64,000 bases of DNA, from assembly GCF_020283565.1 (NCBI RefSeq), contig NC_060062.1, positions 7,415,322 to 7,479,321 on the forward strand, written 5' to 3'. Of the stretch, positions 35,007 to 46,600 are shown one piece after another. The position numbers and the translations under genes are program-made. This DNA is from Trifolium pratense. Lineage: Eukaryota; Streptophyta; Magnoliopsida; Fabales; Fabaceae. The notes under the pieces were generated by a model that saw only the letters and a program-made list of their open reading frames with translations, ran no database searches and was not told the DNA's origin. Position 1 is the stretch's first letter; each line of letters opens with the position of its first letter.

Positions 35007-38000
35007 ATGGAGTCTTCTAGTAAAAATAAATCTGATGCTGGGTCGACTACTCTCCATCTACAGGAGTATTCTTCCGCGCTTACACCTGAACGACTTGACG
35101 GAACCAACTACCCTGAGTGGTCACTAAACGCCCAAAACAAGATCCGAGGCAGAAAACGTTGGGGTTATGTCTCTGGAACAAAGGCTGCACCAAAAGATGA
35201 GAAATCTGATGAGTATGAAACATGGGAGGATGAAAACTGTTTGGTTAAGTCATGGCTTCTTGACTCTATGACCAAAGACATCAGATCACTCTTCCTTCGT
35301 TTGGCTACGGCGAAGGAAATATGGGACACCGTCAAAGAGACGTATTCAGTCAATCAAGATGCGTCTAGGGCATATCAATTATACCGTGAGGTAATTTCTA
35401 CTCATCAAAATGGAGGCTCTGTGATTATATATTTTGGAAAATTAAAAAGGTTGTGGCAAGAGTATGATGCCATTGCAAATTGTACCATGGAGTGTACTAA
35501 AGATGTTGAGAAATATAACAACACTGTTAATTCTCAGCGTGTTTATATTTTTTTGGCTGGTTTGGATTCACACTTGGATGGAGTCCGTGGTCGTGTTCTT
35601 GCTACAACTCCACTCCCAAGCGTTCAAGCTGTTTATGCAATTGTTTGTGCTGAGGCAAATCGCCAAGAAGCTATGCTTGGTAGTGAGTCTTCTGAGGGGT
35701 CTGCCCTTGCTGTCAAGAAGTATCCTAAGAAAGGAGTTCGCAAGTGTACCCACTGTAATGGGGATAATCATTTCATTGAGGGATGTTTTAAGCTCCATGG
35801 CTATCCAGATTGGCACCCAAAAGGCAAATCTACTTCCAATAACAAGGCAGAAAATATTAAAGGCCATGTTTCTACTGCTACTGGATTTGTAACAAAGTCA
35901 GGTATATCTAACTCTGCTCTTAATCTTTCTGTTGTTACTAGGAGTAGTGATTGGATAATTGATACAGGTGCTTCTGATCATATGACTTGTGATCCTCACA
36001 TATTTACTAATTTTTCTCCTTATTGTTCCAAAACTGTCATTATTAATGCCAATGGAGTCAAATCTCCTATTGAAGGTGTTGGTACTGTATCCCTCTCACC
36101 TTCCCTATCAATACCAGATGTCTTATTTGTTCCTACTCTAAATTGTAATCTTATCTCTGTTAGTAAATTAACCAAGTCACATTCTTGTGTTGCTATGTTT
36201 TATCCAACCCATTGTTTTTTTCAGAATATGCATACCAAGGAGAAGATTGGCAGTGGTAGACACAATGAAGGGTTGTATTATCTTGAAAAAGTCTCACAAC
36301 AAGCCCATAAAGGAGCATTGGCTCATCTTGCGAGTGATCTCATACAAGATAAAAATAAAAAAGAAATTTGGCTATGGCATAGAAGATTGGGACATCCTTC
36401 TTTTAGTTATCTAAAGAAATTATTTCCATCGTTATTTCATAAATGCAATATTTCAGATTTTCTTTGTGAAACTTGTGTAATGGCAAAAAGCCATCGTGTT
36501 GTTTTTCCCTTAAGCAATAAAAAATCTGTTTTCCCTTTTTCATTAGTACACACAGGGTCCTTCCCCACAATCTACGCATAATGGAAGAAAATGGTTTATC
36601 AGTTTTGTTGATGATTGTACTCGGGTAACTTAGGTATATTTACTTAAACATAAAAGTGATGTGAATGACGTGTTTCGTTCGTTTTATCAGATGATAGAAA
36701 CACAATTTAACACATGTATAAAGGTTATTAGATCAGACAATGGAGGGGAATATTTTAAAAAAGAATTAACAGAGTTCTTGAACTCTAAAGGCATTTTGCA
36801 TCAAACTACATGTCCATATTCACCCCAACAAAATGGAGTGGCTGAGAGGAAAAATAGACATATATTAGAGGTGACAAGATCACTCCTAATAGATGGTAAT
36901 GTTCCATGTCATCTATGGGGCGAGGCTGTGAACTCTGCAGTTTATTTGATTAATCGAACCCCTTCTAGTGTTCACAACTTTAGAAGACCACTAGATGTAT
37001 TGTCTGATCATCATGTTCTTCCCCCTATTGTTTATTTACCACCTCGTATTTTTGGATGTGTTATATATGTTCACTTACACCCACATCAACGTTCAAAACT
37101 TGATAAACGAGCCATTAAATGCGTCTTTGTTGGGTATGGATCAACTCAAAAAGGTTATCGTGCTTACCATCCAATATCAAAAAGATTTTATATTTCTATG
37201 GATGTAACATTTCTTGAAGATAACTTTTTTTATGTTGATTCTACACTTCAAGGGGGGAATGAGAGTGAAGTGCAGCATCATGATGTTAGTATGTTTGACA
37301 TCACAAATACAAAATTATTTCGTGAAAATAAATTATCTTGTGAGGATCACTCTGCAGGTACTGAGCCAATCCTAAATATGGACCTATTAACTATAGATAA
37401 TACAACGTCTCCTGATCATAACCAACTAGCTCAATCTTCTCCGCGTGTTCAACTTGACTCTTCAGAGGTAACTCTTGATCCTTTCCCTACTGATAGAAGT
37501 ATAGATGAAGTTGATCTTGTTTCTGATTCTGAAATTGACTCTGTTTTGAATGAAATTAATCCTTGTTTGCATGATACCACCAACACACCTAACACCGAAT
37601 CTACTAATGTCCAATATAATCTTCCACCTCGTTCTAACCGTGGTAAACCTCTCGTCAGATATGAACCAGACCTCCAATCCAAAGTTAAATATCCCATTAG
37701 TAATTATGTGTCGTCTCACAAGTTATCTCGGTCTTATGCATCTTTTGTATCTCAATTATCCTCAATTTCTATTCCTAGTAATGTACAGGAAGCTTTGGCA
37801 GATCCTAAATGGACTGAAGCAATGGCTGAGGAGATGACAGCTCTAGAAAAAAACAACACTTGGGATCTTGTAACTTTACCAAGAGGGAAGAAAACGGTGG
37901 GGTGCAGATGGGTTTTTACAATTAAACACAAAGCTGATGGAACAATTGACAGGTATAAAGCACGACTAGTGGCTAAAGGTTACACTCAGTCTTATGGTGT

Positions 38001-39306
38001 AGATTATCAAGAGACATTTGCGCCAGTAGCCAAGCTCAACACTGTGAGGATACTTTTGTCAGTAGCAGCAAACCAAGATTGGCCTCTTCTACAATTTGAT
38101 GTCAAAAATGCTTTCCTACATGGAGAAATTTTAGAAGAAATTTATATGGACACTCCACCAGGTATGGTAGATTCTAATGGATCGAAGGTTTGCAAATTAA
38201 AGAAGGCTCTATATGGGTTAAAACAATCTCCAAGAGCATGGTTTGGAAGGTTCACTAAATCTATGAAGACCTTTGGCTATAAAGCCAGTAACTCGGATCA
38301 CACCTTATTTTTGAAGAAAGGAGAAGGTAAAATTACTGCCTTGATTATTTATGTAGATGATATGATAGTTACAGGAAATGACCAAGATGAAATTTCTAGT
38401 TTGCAAAAATACCTTACCTCTGAATTTGAGATGAAACAACTTGGAGACCTCAAATATTTTTTGGGTATTGAAGTAGCGAGATCAAAACATGGCATTTTTC
38501 TATGCCAAAGAAAGTATACTCTTGATTTGCTATCTGAAACTGGGTTGCTTGCCTCTAAACCAGCAGAAACTCCTATTGAACAGAATCATAAGCTCTTTCA
38601 TTGCCTAAACTCAAACATCACAGACAAAGGGAGGTACCAAAGTTTGGTAGGAAAGCTGATTTATCTCTCTCATACGCGACCAGACATAACTTATGCAGTG
38701 AATGTTGTTAGTCAGTTTATGCATGATCCGCGTAAGCCTCATATGGATGCTGTAGAGCGGATATTAAGGTATTTGAAATCCACTCCAGGTAAAGGAATAT
38801 TGTTCTCAAACAATGGTCACTTGAGGGTAGAAGGATACACAGATGCCGATTGGGCAGGTTCAGCAGATGATAGAAGATCTACCTCAGGATATTTCACTTT
38901 TGTAGGAGGGAACCTTGTAACTTGGAGAAGTAAAAAGCAACCGGTAGTAGCTAGATCAAGTGCTGAAGCAGAGTTTAGAGGTATGACACTTGGAATGTGT
39001 GAACTGTTATGGGTAAAAAGTGTATTGTCAGACTTGGATTTTGAGCCAAAAGAGGCTATGAGTTTACATTGTGACAATACATCTGCCATAGAGATTGCTC
39101 ATAATCCTGTCCAACATGATCGAACAAAACATGTTGAAATTGATAGACATTTCATCAAGGAGAAACTTGAAGCCGGGACAATTGTTTTTCCGTTTGTAAG
39201 ATCTGAGCAACAATTAGCTGATATGCTCACTAAAGGAGTAGCAAGCAAGGTGTTTAACGAATCTCTACTCAAGTTGGGAATGTGTGACATCCATGCACCA
39301 ACTTGA
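35007..39306 (+). pseudogene. copia gag-pol, broken by a frameshift and a stop
   Basis: The first frame (35007-36581, 524 residues) has gag, a CCHC knuckle (CTHCNGDNHFIEGC, about residue 247), the protease WIIDTGASDHMT (about 314), and the integrase zinc-binding region (LWHRRLGHPS, then CETC). It ends within the integrase region at 36581. The frame then shifts, and an in-frame TAG lies at 36631-36633. The second frame (to 39306) has the integrase core (SDNGGEY), reverse transcriptase (QFDVKNAFLHGE; YVDDM) and RNase H, ending next to the polypurine tract. The integrase segment just before the break also looks shortened compared with usual copia proteins. The element cannot make its full polyprotein and would need helper proteins. 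Confidence 0.92.
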
Positions 39307-39313
39307 AGGGGGG
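39305..39313 (+). other. Polypurine tract of the copia element
   Basis: GAAGGGGGG lies directly before the 3' LTR; it primes plus-strand DNA synthesis in LTR elements. Confidence 0.88.
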
Positions 39314-39505
39314 TGTTGAAATAAGTCAATTAGTGTCATTCTAGATATTTTTTATATCAATTGATTTGTATAGCTGTAATTTAATTTTCAGTTTTAAAGC
39401 CTCCTATTATTATGGAGAGACATTAGGAAGAGAAGTTGTATATATAATTATGCCCTCTGTGAATAATAAGATATATCAGAATTTTCTCTTTGAAACTTTT
39501 CTATA
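39314..39505 (+). repeat. 3' LTR of the copia element
   Basis: 192 bp, with no difference from the 5' LTR by direct reading, followed by the GTTTT target duplication. Confidence 0.93.
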
Positions 39506-39510
39506 GTTTT

Positions 39511-40089
39511 TAAATGTGTATAAATATCATTAGCATAAGGTGCATGTTCTCAATCTAGTCACCTCTAATTGGGGAGACAACAAAATATATCTGGACACCT
39601 CTAATTTTCGGACATGGAACCTGTGCAATTATTGACTGTATATGCAGTTGCAGATTTCTGATCAGCCGATCTACAATAAACATGTAATTGCAAATTTCTG
39701 ATTAGACGGTCTACAACATGCAGTCGCGGATATCTTATCAGACGGTCTACGATAAAGATATATTTTGATTTTATAAAAAGTAAATTTTCGGTGGCTAAAT
39801 TTTGAATGTTTCGATCGTGCGAGATCAGACAATAAAGATACGTGATTACACGACTGCACACAGTCAACTAACATCATTCAACATTTATAAATTTCTACTA
39901 TATGTTTGCTTTTGTTATTATTTTATACACATTTTCCTGATTATAAAATGTCTATTCTCTTTCATTAACTAAAAAACAAAAAAGATATCTGGTCTACTTA
40001 ACATTAACTAACTAATTTAACATTTTCAGATAACTAAGAACCTAATGGTTGCTTCAAAAAAAAAAAAAAAAAACCTAATGGTTGCTTAA
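39511..40089. other. Spacer with a three-unit tandem repeat
   Basis: At about 39640-39755 three diverged units of about 37-40 bp follow each other (GCAGTTGCAGATTTCTGATC, GTAATTGCAAATTTCTGATT, GCAGTCGCGGATATCTTATC, each followed by a CGGTCTAC-like block). No coding signal. The rest is unrecognised AT-rich DNA. Confidence 0.5.
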
Positions 40090-40445
40090 AAAAAAAACTA
40101 ATGGTTGGTAACAAAGGAATTACAGCGGCAGATGTCATACGAAAAGTATTAAATAAAGAAGGTATAAAGGGTCTCTACAAAGGATGGCATCCCACCAATC
40201 CCGAGAGGATTCTCTCAATTGGAAAATAAAATTGAGGAAATAATGTGACATTTTAGACCATTAAATTACAAATATAGGATAATATATATATTTAAAAGAA
40301 GTGAAGAAAAATTAATTAATGGTTGTGATGTGAAAATTGAGGAAAATTGAAAGAAAAAAAAAATTGAGACGATCCATTCTCTCCTCCAATCATACCAAGT
40401 ATGATTTGGTGGCATAGCTATAATTGGACTCATGATTTCTGCTCA
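40090..40445 (+). pseudogene. Mitochondrial carrier pseudogene, 3' part
   Basis: Reads ADVIRKVLNKEGIKGLYKGW, a carrier-repeat signature, at about 40120-40190, and after a break a WWHSYNW piece at about 40403-40425, matching the WWxSY motif of the last carrier repeat. It continues the fragment at 34350-34712 and is separated from it by the copia element. No open frame spans the parts. Confidence 0.6.
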
Positions 40446-40550
40446 AACAGCATCCAAAGCAAGGTTGTCAGAATTGAGTTTTTACATCAACTCGTTTAGT
40501 CTAGGTGGAATTGAAATGTAAACTTGACTCATAAACTGATAGAGTTTACG

Positions 40551-40622
<72 letters not shown>

Positions 40623-41320
40623 GATATTAAGAATTTTATTTTTAGTCTAGAAATTTAAGTGTGATGAATATTAATTAAAGAAAATATAAAAAATTAATAT
40701 ATTATTTATTTTAAATTAAAAAATCTATTTTAAATATTAGATAATTCACATTCAATTGATTTTCTCTTATTCTCATGAATTAATTATGACTATAGTCGTG
40801 CATTTCAATATTAAATATTGTTGGTGTTGGTTGAAAATATACATGTCAAAAAATCTTGATTTTCTCAATAAATAGCACCAACTACTATATACGTACCCAT
40901 CAATATATCTTGTAAAGAATAATATTTCTTTCATTTTTTTTCTCTTCATTTTCATGTATTAAATATGACTCTTTAAATCATGCATGTCATGTAAGAATGA
41001 CTATTATATATGATAGAAATATAAAGTGATTGTATTATAAATTTTAACCCCACTTATTTTATTTTTACGAAACCCCTATTACATTTATGTACCTATTATT
41101 TATTTAAAAATTTATTATATTTAGATTGCATAAAATTTTACAATATTCTATTATTTTATCAAAATATAATTACTTATATGTTTATATGTTTCATGTGTCA
41201 CATGTTTTCATCTATTCTTTTGTATTTTTTTTTCAATTTCTTATTTTGGCACACATGCATAAAAATAAGACATATTGTTGGAAACACACGAGTACTAAAA
41301 ATTCTTATTTTTCTAACGTA
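40446..41320. other. Intergenic DNA with an (AT)n microsatellite
   Basis: An AT dinucleotide run of about 68 bp lies at 40553-40620. Otherwise AT-rich without recognised features. Confidence 0.6.
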
Positions 41321-41443
41321 CTCCCTACATTTCCTACTATAAGTGAAAATTCACTTTTAGAATAATCGATGTGTTGATCTATAATATAGACCATATACAT
41401 TAATGGTTATTCATTGAACCTAATAAGAAAAAAACGGATGAAG
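41321..41443. mobile_element. Decayed Stowaway-like MITE
   Basis: Bounded by TA on both sides (41319-41320 and 41444-41445). It begins CTCCCTACATTTCC and ends AAACGGATGAAG, an imperfect version of the Stowaway CTCCCTCCGT ends. 123 bp, non-coding. Confidence 0.5.
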
Positions 41444-41495
41444 TATACTATTATAAAAAGTAAGTGTCAAAAATTTTTACTCCTCTAATTATTAA

Positions 41496-41905
41496 TTACA
41501 TGTAATCGTCGACAGTATTGTCGGAGGAGATACGGTGGAAAATTCTGTGGAGAAAGTTAGGGGCAGATGAGTTAAAGGAGTTTTCCACAGAAGAAGACAT
41601 CGGCTGCAGATATGCCAGAGCAGCTTGTTTAACAAGACGATTACGGATTGAGATCACAAAGCCAGAATTGTTGGCGTCGGAGGCAGTTGGAGAGTTGATG
41701 TCGGCCTTGGGAGAAAGCATGTCTCTGAGAGATGTGTATGAAGTGAGTGGCCGAGATTTGAGTAAAAGAAGTACCAAATCTAAGCTTGAAGAGCGTATTG
41801 GTGCTTTTGTTGATGATGGATGAAGTTTGTTAGATGTTATAGCCGATATGGAGTTGTGGCGGCGTAGGTTGATGTTGCGGCTGAAGCCGCCGTGGAGTTA
41901 CGCAT
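41496..41905 (-). pseudogene. Small unknown protein gene, frame-broken near its start
   Basis: On the minus strand a protein-like frame of about 90 residues runs to a TAA at 41496, containing KSRPLTSYTSLRDML, the SIRNRLVKQAALAYLQPMSS stretch and PNFLHRIFHRI. The frame has no ATG before that point. An upstream ATG at 41905 opens MRNSTAASAATSTYAATTP but in another frame that stops near 41838, so a small indel seems to have broken the gene (or the assembly). The opposite strand is open as well (41518-41823), but its product looks less natural. I recall similar short plant proteins but cannot name the family. Confidence 0.4.
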
Positions 41906-42438
41906 GGTTGGAGAAAATCGCGGTATGGAAGTAACAGAATGAAATGGAACAAAAATTAAGAAAAAAGATGCGGTTCTAAATGTGGGACTGGAAATATTAA
42001 TAAGTTGTCTCTATCATTGTTTTGAATTATTATTGGTTATTTATGTTTTATTTTTGTCTTTATCTTTTTCCATAATAATTCAGATTCTCGCCTCAACTCT
42101 CTCTAACTTGAACCAATCAACCTAAAATAAGGAGTATTAATTTAATTCAGATTCTCAATCACGTGTTTGGTGAATTGGATATTTTTGTCATTCACAGATT
42201 TTTTTTTCCCTTATTTCTATTTCTATTAATAGTCTATTTCCATTAAATTATTTCTATTGCAAATTGCCTTGACGCCGCTTTTGTGTTGTTAGTTTTGGAT
42301 TTGTTTGTCCGCTTTTGTGATTTTAAGGGTTTTTTAGGGCTTACCATTGGTGTTGTTGAAATTCTTCCTTTGTTAAGAGAGAGTTTTTGTATGAGGTGAT
42401 TTTACGAACTGTGCTCGTCTTGCACTCAGTTACATTAT
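41906..42438. other. Intergenic DNA
   Basis: Possible promoter side of the minus-strand gene at 41496-41905. No recognised feature. Confidence 0.3.
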
Positions 42439-42689
42439 GAGTAAACTGTCAAATATCTCCCTGAAATTTTAAAATTCGTCAAATACCCCCTGAAATTTTA
42501 AAATAGGTAAATACCCCCCCTGAAATTTTAAAAAGTCAATCAAATTGCCCCCTGACATGAACTCTGACTGGTAGTTCGAGTGGGCAATTTGATTGGCTTT
42601 TTAAAATTTCAGGGGTATTGCCTATTTCTAAATTTCATGGGGTATTTGATGAATTTTAAAAATTTCAGGGGGTATTTAACAGTTTACTC
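42439..42689. mobile_element. Palindromic MITE with 10-bp target duplication
   Basis: 251 bp, beginning GAGTAAACTGTCAAATA and ending with the matching TATTTAACAGTTTACTC. Most of the element is one imperfect palindrome made of repeated CCCCCTGAAATTTTAAAA blocks. Flanks are GTTACATTAT (42429-42438) and GTTACGTTAT (42690-42699), a 10-bp duplication with one difference, pointing to a Mutator-like origin. Confidence 0.75.
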
Positions 42690-42908
42690 GTTACGTTATT
42701 AATAAAATTTAGCCGTTTAAAAAACAAAAAAAAAAAACTTCACAAAAAATAATCTGAAAAAATAGAAAAAATAAACACCTGCAATTATACCAACAATAAT
42801 AGTAATAATAATGAATTAATTGAATTCTATACACAAACAATCAAATAATCGGTAAATGTCATTTTATTGCCGATAAATAATGTGCTTTCTTTGTTTTAGT
42901 TAGATTAG

Positions 42909-43042
42909 GTACAAGTGAATTTAGTTCAGTTGGTAGGAACATCATACTATATGTACAAGAGCTTGGGTTCAAATCCCAGACATTCCACTTATTCACATTT
43001 AAGGTGGATGTTCTAACCACTAAATTACTTGACAAAAAAAAA
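42909..43042 (+). mobile_element. tRNA-derived SINE
   Basis: 134 bp with clear polymerase III promoter boxes: box A TTTAGTTCAGTTGG near 42920 and box B GGGTTCAAATCCC near 42965. It ends in an A-run and is flanked by 9-bp repeats TTAGATTAG (42900-42908 and 43043-43051). Confidence 0.85.
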
Positions 43043-43051
43043 TTAGATTAG

Positions 43052-43676
43052 TATAGATTTGTTTTTTTCTTTTCTATTTCTTATTGTAGGTACCATTTGA
43101 CCCTAGTTCTTACAATTTAAAAGTTATTTTAAAATAAAGTTAAAATTAAGTACTTTATGAATAAAGTTAAGTTATTTGATGATTTTCTTTTTAAAAATCA
43201 GCTCTAATTTAAAATTTGTTTGATAAAATATTTTATAAAAGTCATGATAATATTAAAAATCATTATAAATAAATAAAATAATTTAAAAATATAATAAACA
43301 AATATTAATATTTTGTGTGCAGAATATTATTTTAATCTTGTGTGTCTATATATAACATTTTAAGTTTTTAACTAATACTAGAATTTTGTAAAATCTTCCG
43401 CTTGTTTAGAAGTATATACTATTATTTATCCTTTCATGACGCAAGAAGAGTTTCCGCTTGTTGTCACTACAACGACTCTAGATTGAGTTTTATTAAGCTT
43501 GAACTTATTATTCTAATTAATGACTTATCATATTTAAATAAAACAACATATAATAAACTGAAATGCTTCATTACAAATCAAACCAAGACACAAAAGTAAG
43601 TCCAGAAGAAATACATTAGTCTCTAGGAGACTAACTAAAAACATTGAGAATTAATATAACACACTGATCAATTCAT
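43052..43676. other. Intergenic DNA and 3' flank of the second DUF674 gene
   Basis: The part from about 43440 to 43676 is the likely 3' untranslated region of the minus-strand DUF674 gene; its counterpart is preserved in the relic at 31640-31901. The rest is AT-rich and unrecognised. Confidence 0.5.
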
Positions 43677-46600
43677 TCAAGCAATAGCTTCATCCTTTGG
43701 CTTCTTTAGGAGGTGAAACAAGCCTTCTGTCAAAGCCTCTTTAGATGAAGTCAAAGAAGCTCCCAACAAGTTCAGTGCCTGCTCAAATATAGAGATCATA
43801 GTATTATTTTGTTTTGTTCTAAAATACTCCCTCCGTCCCAAAATATAAACAAAAGTGGATTATTTGGTCTAAATTTTTAACCAAATACATCAAGTTTCTT
43901 TGACTCGCTTTTGCTTATATTTTAGAACGGATGGAGTATGTCATTTTAACGAATCTCATGCAAGTTAGAAATATAGTTTATTTTATACGAGAAAAAGAAA
44001 TTATGACATACTTTACAAAATTACACCTAATAGTACGTATCATGGAAAAAAATTAGAAGAATTTTAAAAAACACGAGAGTAATAAATAATAAATGGTATA
44101 ACAGAAAAAATAATATTAATTAGGGGTGTACGTGGGCCGGATTGGGTTGGGTTTGGCCAAAACCAAAACCCAAACCACATATGGTACTCCGGGTTGGGTT
44201 TAGTAAAATAACCACCCGTTATAACATTGGGCCGGGTTGGGAAAATCCACTAATTTTCGGGTTGGATTGGGTTGGGTTGTGGGTTACCCAAATTATTTTA
44301 TTATTTTTTTTATTAAATATCTAAATATTGAATCATCATATTTTCTCATAAAAAATAACTCAATCAATATATCTTCTTGAAAAATAGGGTAACTTTTTTT
44401 CACTATAAAAAATAATCACCCATTTTTTTGTGTAAATCTACTAATTTACGGGTTGGATAGCGTGTTATCCAAATGATTTTTTTGTTTTTTTTAATATCAA
44501 ATGACTAAACCATGAATCACTATATTTGTTTATGAAAATTATTCAATTTTTTAAAATTTTAAAAAAATAATGTGAAAAGTTATCATATTTGTTTATAAAA
44601 ATTATTCAATCTTTTTTATTTTCGTAAAAAATAGTATAACTCATTTTCAATATAAAAATATTTAATAATCAAATCAAAAAATCTTTAGTATTTTCATAAA
44701 AAAATTTCAAGAAACATAGCACGGTTAGTGGGTTTTTTGGGTTGGGTCCGGTTTTACCCGAAACCTGATTTTTTTAATGGATTTTTCATTTTTAAAATCC
44801 ATATCCACCCACTTGCCCGACCCAACCCACACTTTTGGGTTGGATTGGGTGGGTTTGACCGGATCGACCGGATTTGCCCAACCCATATACACCCCTAATA
44901 TTAATACTTCATTGATATCTTAAAATGACATAAAAAATGGGGGAGGACAAATGATTTGTTTTTGGATATATTGCATAACCGAGGGAATATAATATATTAA
45001 TGGTTATTTATTTTAAAGTCGATCAAATAGACTAAATTTTATTTCTTGGTTAATTCATTAATCTAATAATTATATTTCCAAGTAACAAGATTTACATAAC
45101 AATAAAATTAATTAATAATGATTATTACCTCTATTTCTCCAATGCTCACTACATGCTCTTCCAAATCATCCAATGGTACATTCATCTTATGCAAAAATGA
45201 AATGCTAGAAGTATTAACCAATGGTGTCACTTGTAAATCATCCCACACAATAAATAATGAAGGCCTCTTAACAAAACCCAAAGCAGATTCAATAGTGCCA
45301 TAAGATGATCTTGGATCAAAAAGTTTCATGGCTTCTGGATTTTTAATAACACTTTTATTCTTTGAAATCACTCCATTCACATTAGAATAGCATATATAAT
45401 TTTTAACCACACCTTTACCATACCAATAAATAGGTACTTTTTCTTCACAAATATTTATTAGTGGTTGCTTCATAAAACCAAATTGAGAAGCTACTTTTGG
45501 ATTTGGTAAAGGATTGCCTAAAGGTCTTATGAACCATGAAGGATTAAATTCTTTCACACTTTGGTGCAAATTTTCCATGCATCCAAGAGAAAAATTTCCA
45601 TTTAATTGTTCTAGAATTGATCCAATAGGTGTTGTGAGGAAACTTAATAGAAAATCAACAAAATCTCCCTCAGCTTCAGCATATAGTATCTTTTTCTTTG
45701 ATTTTCTCACCATTACTTTAAGTTTTATGTTGGTCCATTTTTCTACTTTTGGTCCTTGTTTTGGTGTGAATGTGTACATCCTTATAAATTCTTCATTTGC
45801 CAAAAATATGTCAGTGAGAGGAGTCTTGGAGATTAATGATTGCTTTAATATGTCCAAAATCTGAAATGTTAAAATAGGCATAAGCATAAGATTAAACTAG
45901 TTCACAAAAAAACACGGCTTTAATGCAGTTTTGATCACTCTATTTTGAAAATTTTAAACTTTTGATTCCCCTATTTTAAAATTGAGCAGTTTTGATCCCC
46001 CTATTTTAGTTTTTTTGGAGTTTTAGTCCCCCAATACATTTTGATCAAATTTTTGATGACATGTCAAGTTCATTAATGACATGGCAGTCTCCATAGTTGA
46101 CAAACATATTCCACATCATTAATTTTTTTCCTTTAATTCAAACATTATATTTTAAAAATATTAAAACCATTAAATAATTAAATAAATAATTAACAATAAT
46201 AATTATTAAACAGTAAACTGAAGCTAAGAAGAAAAAAACGCAGAAGTAAGAAATCAGAAACTCATCCCCCAAATCGATAAATAGATATATAGATAAATCA
46301 CTAAACATATCACAAGAGTATCTACGTAATTATTTTTCTTAATTTTGTTGTGCAATAAAACATGTTACTATTACTAAACGATAGAAGACCACCGCATTCA
46401 ATTTTAAGCTCTTTATCGTCGAAGAAGATCTCTTCGTTAGAGTTCCATGATTTGGGGGATGAGTTTCTGATTTCTTCTGCGTTTTTTTTTTCTTCTTAGC
46501 TTCAGTTTACTATTTAATAATTATTATTGTTAATTATTTATTTAATTATTTAATGGTTTTAATATTTTTAAAATATAATGTTTGAATTAAAGAAAAAAAA

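Larger units (their letters stand above)
34745..39505 (+). mobile_element. Ty1-copia LTR retrotransposon, recent insertion
   Basis: A complete element of 4,761 bp: 5' LTR 34745-34936, primer binding site, gag-pol region, polypurine tract, 3' LTR 39314-39505, and a 5-bp target duplication GTTTT (34740-34744 and 39506-39510). The domain order is gag, protease, integrase, reverse transcriptase, RNase H, which defines the copia superfamily. The two 192-bp LTRs appear identical, so insertion is recent, yet the coding region is broken (see separate entry). It has landed inside a mitochondrial-carrier pseudogene. Confidence 0.95.
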
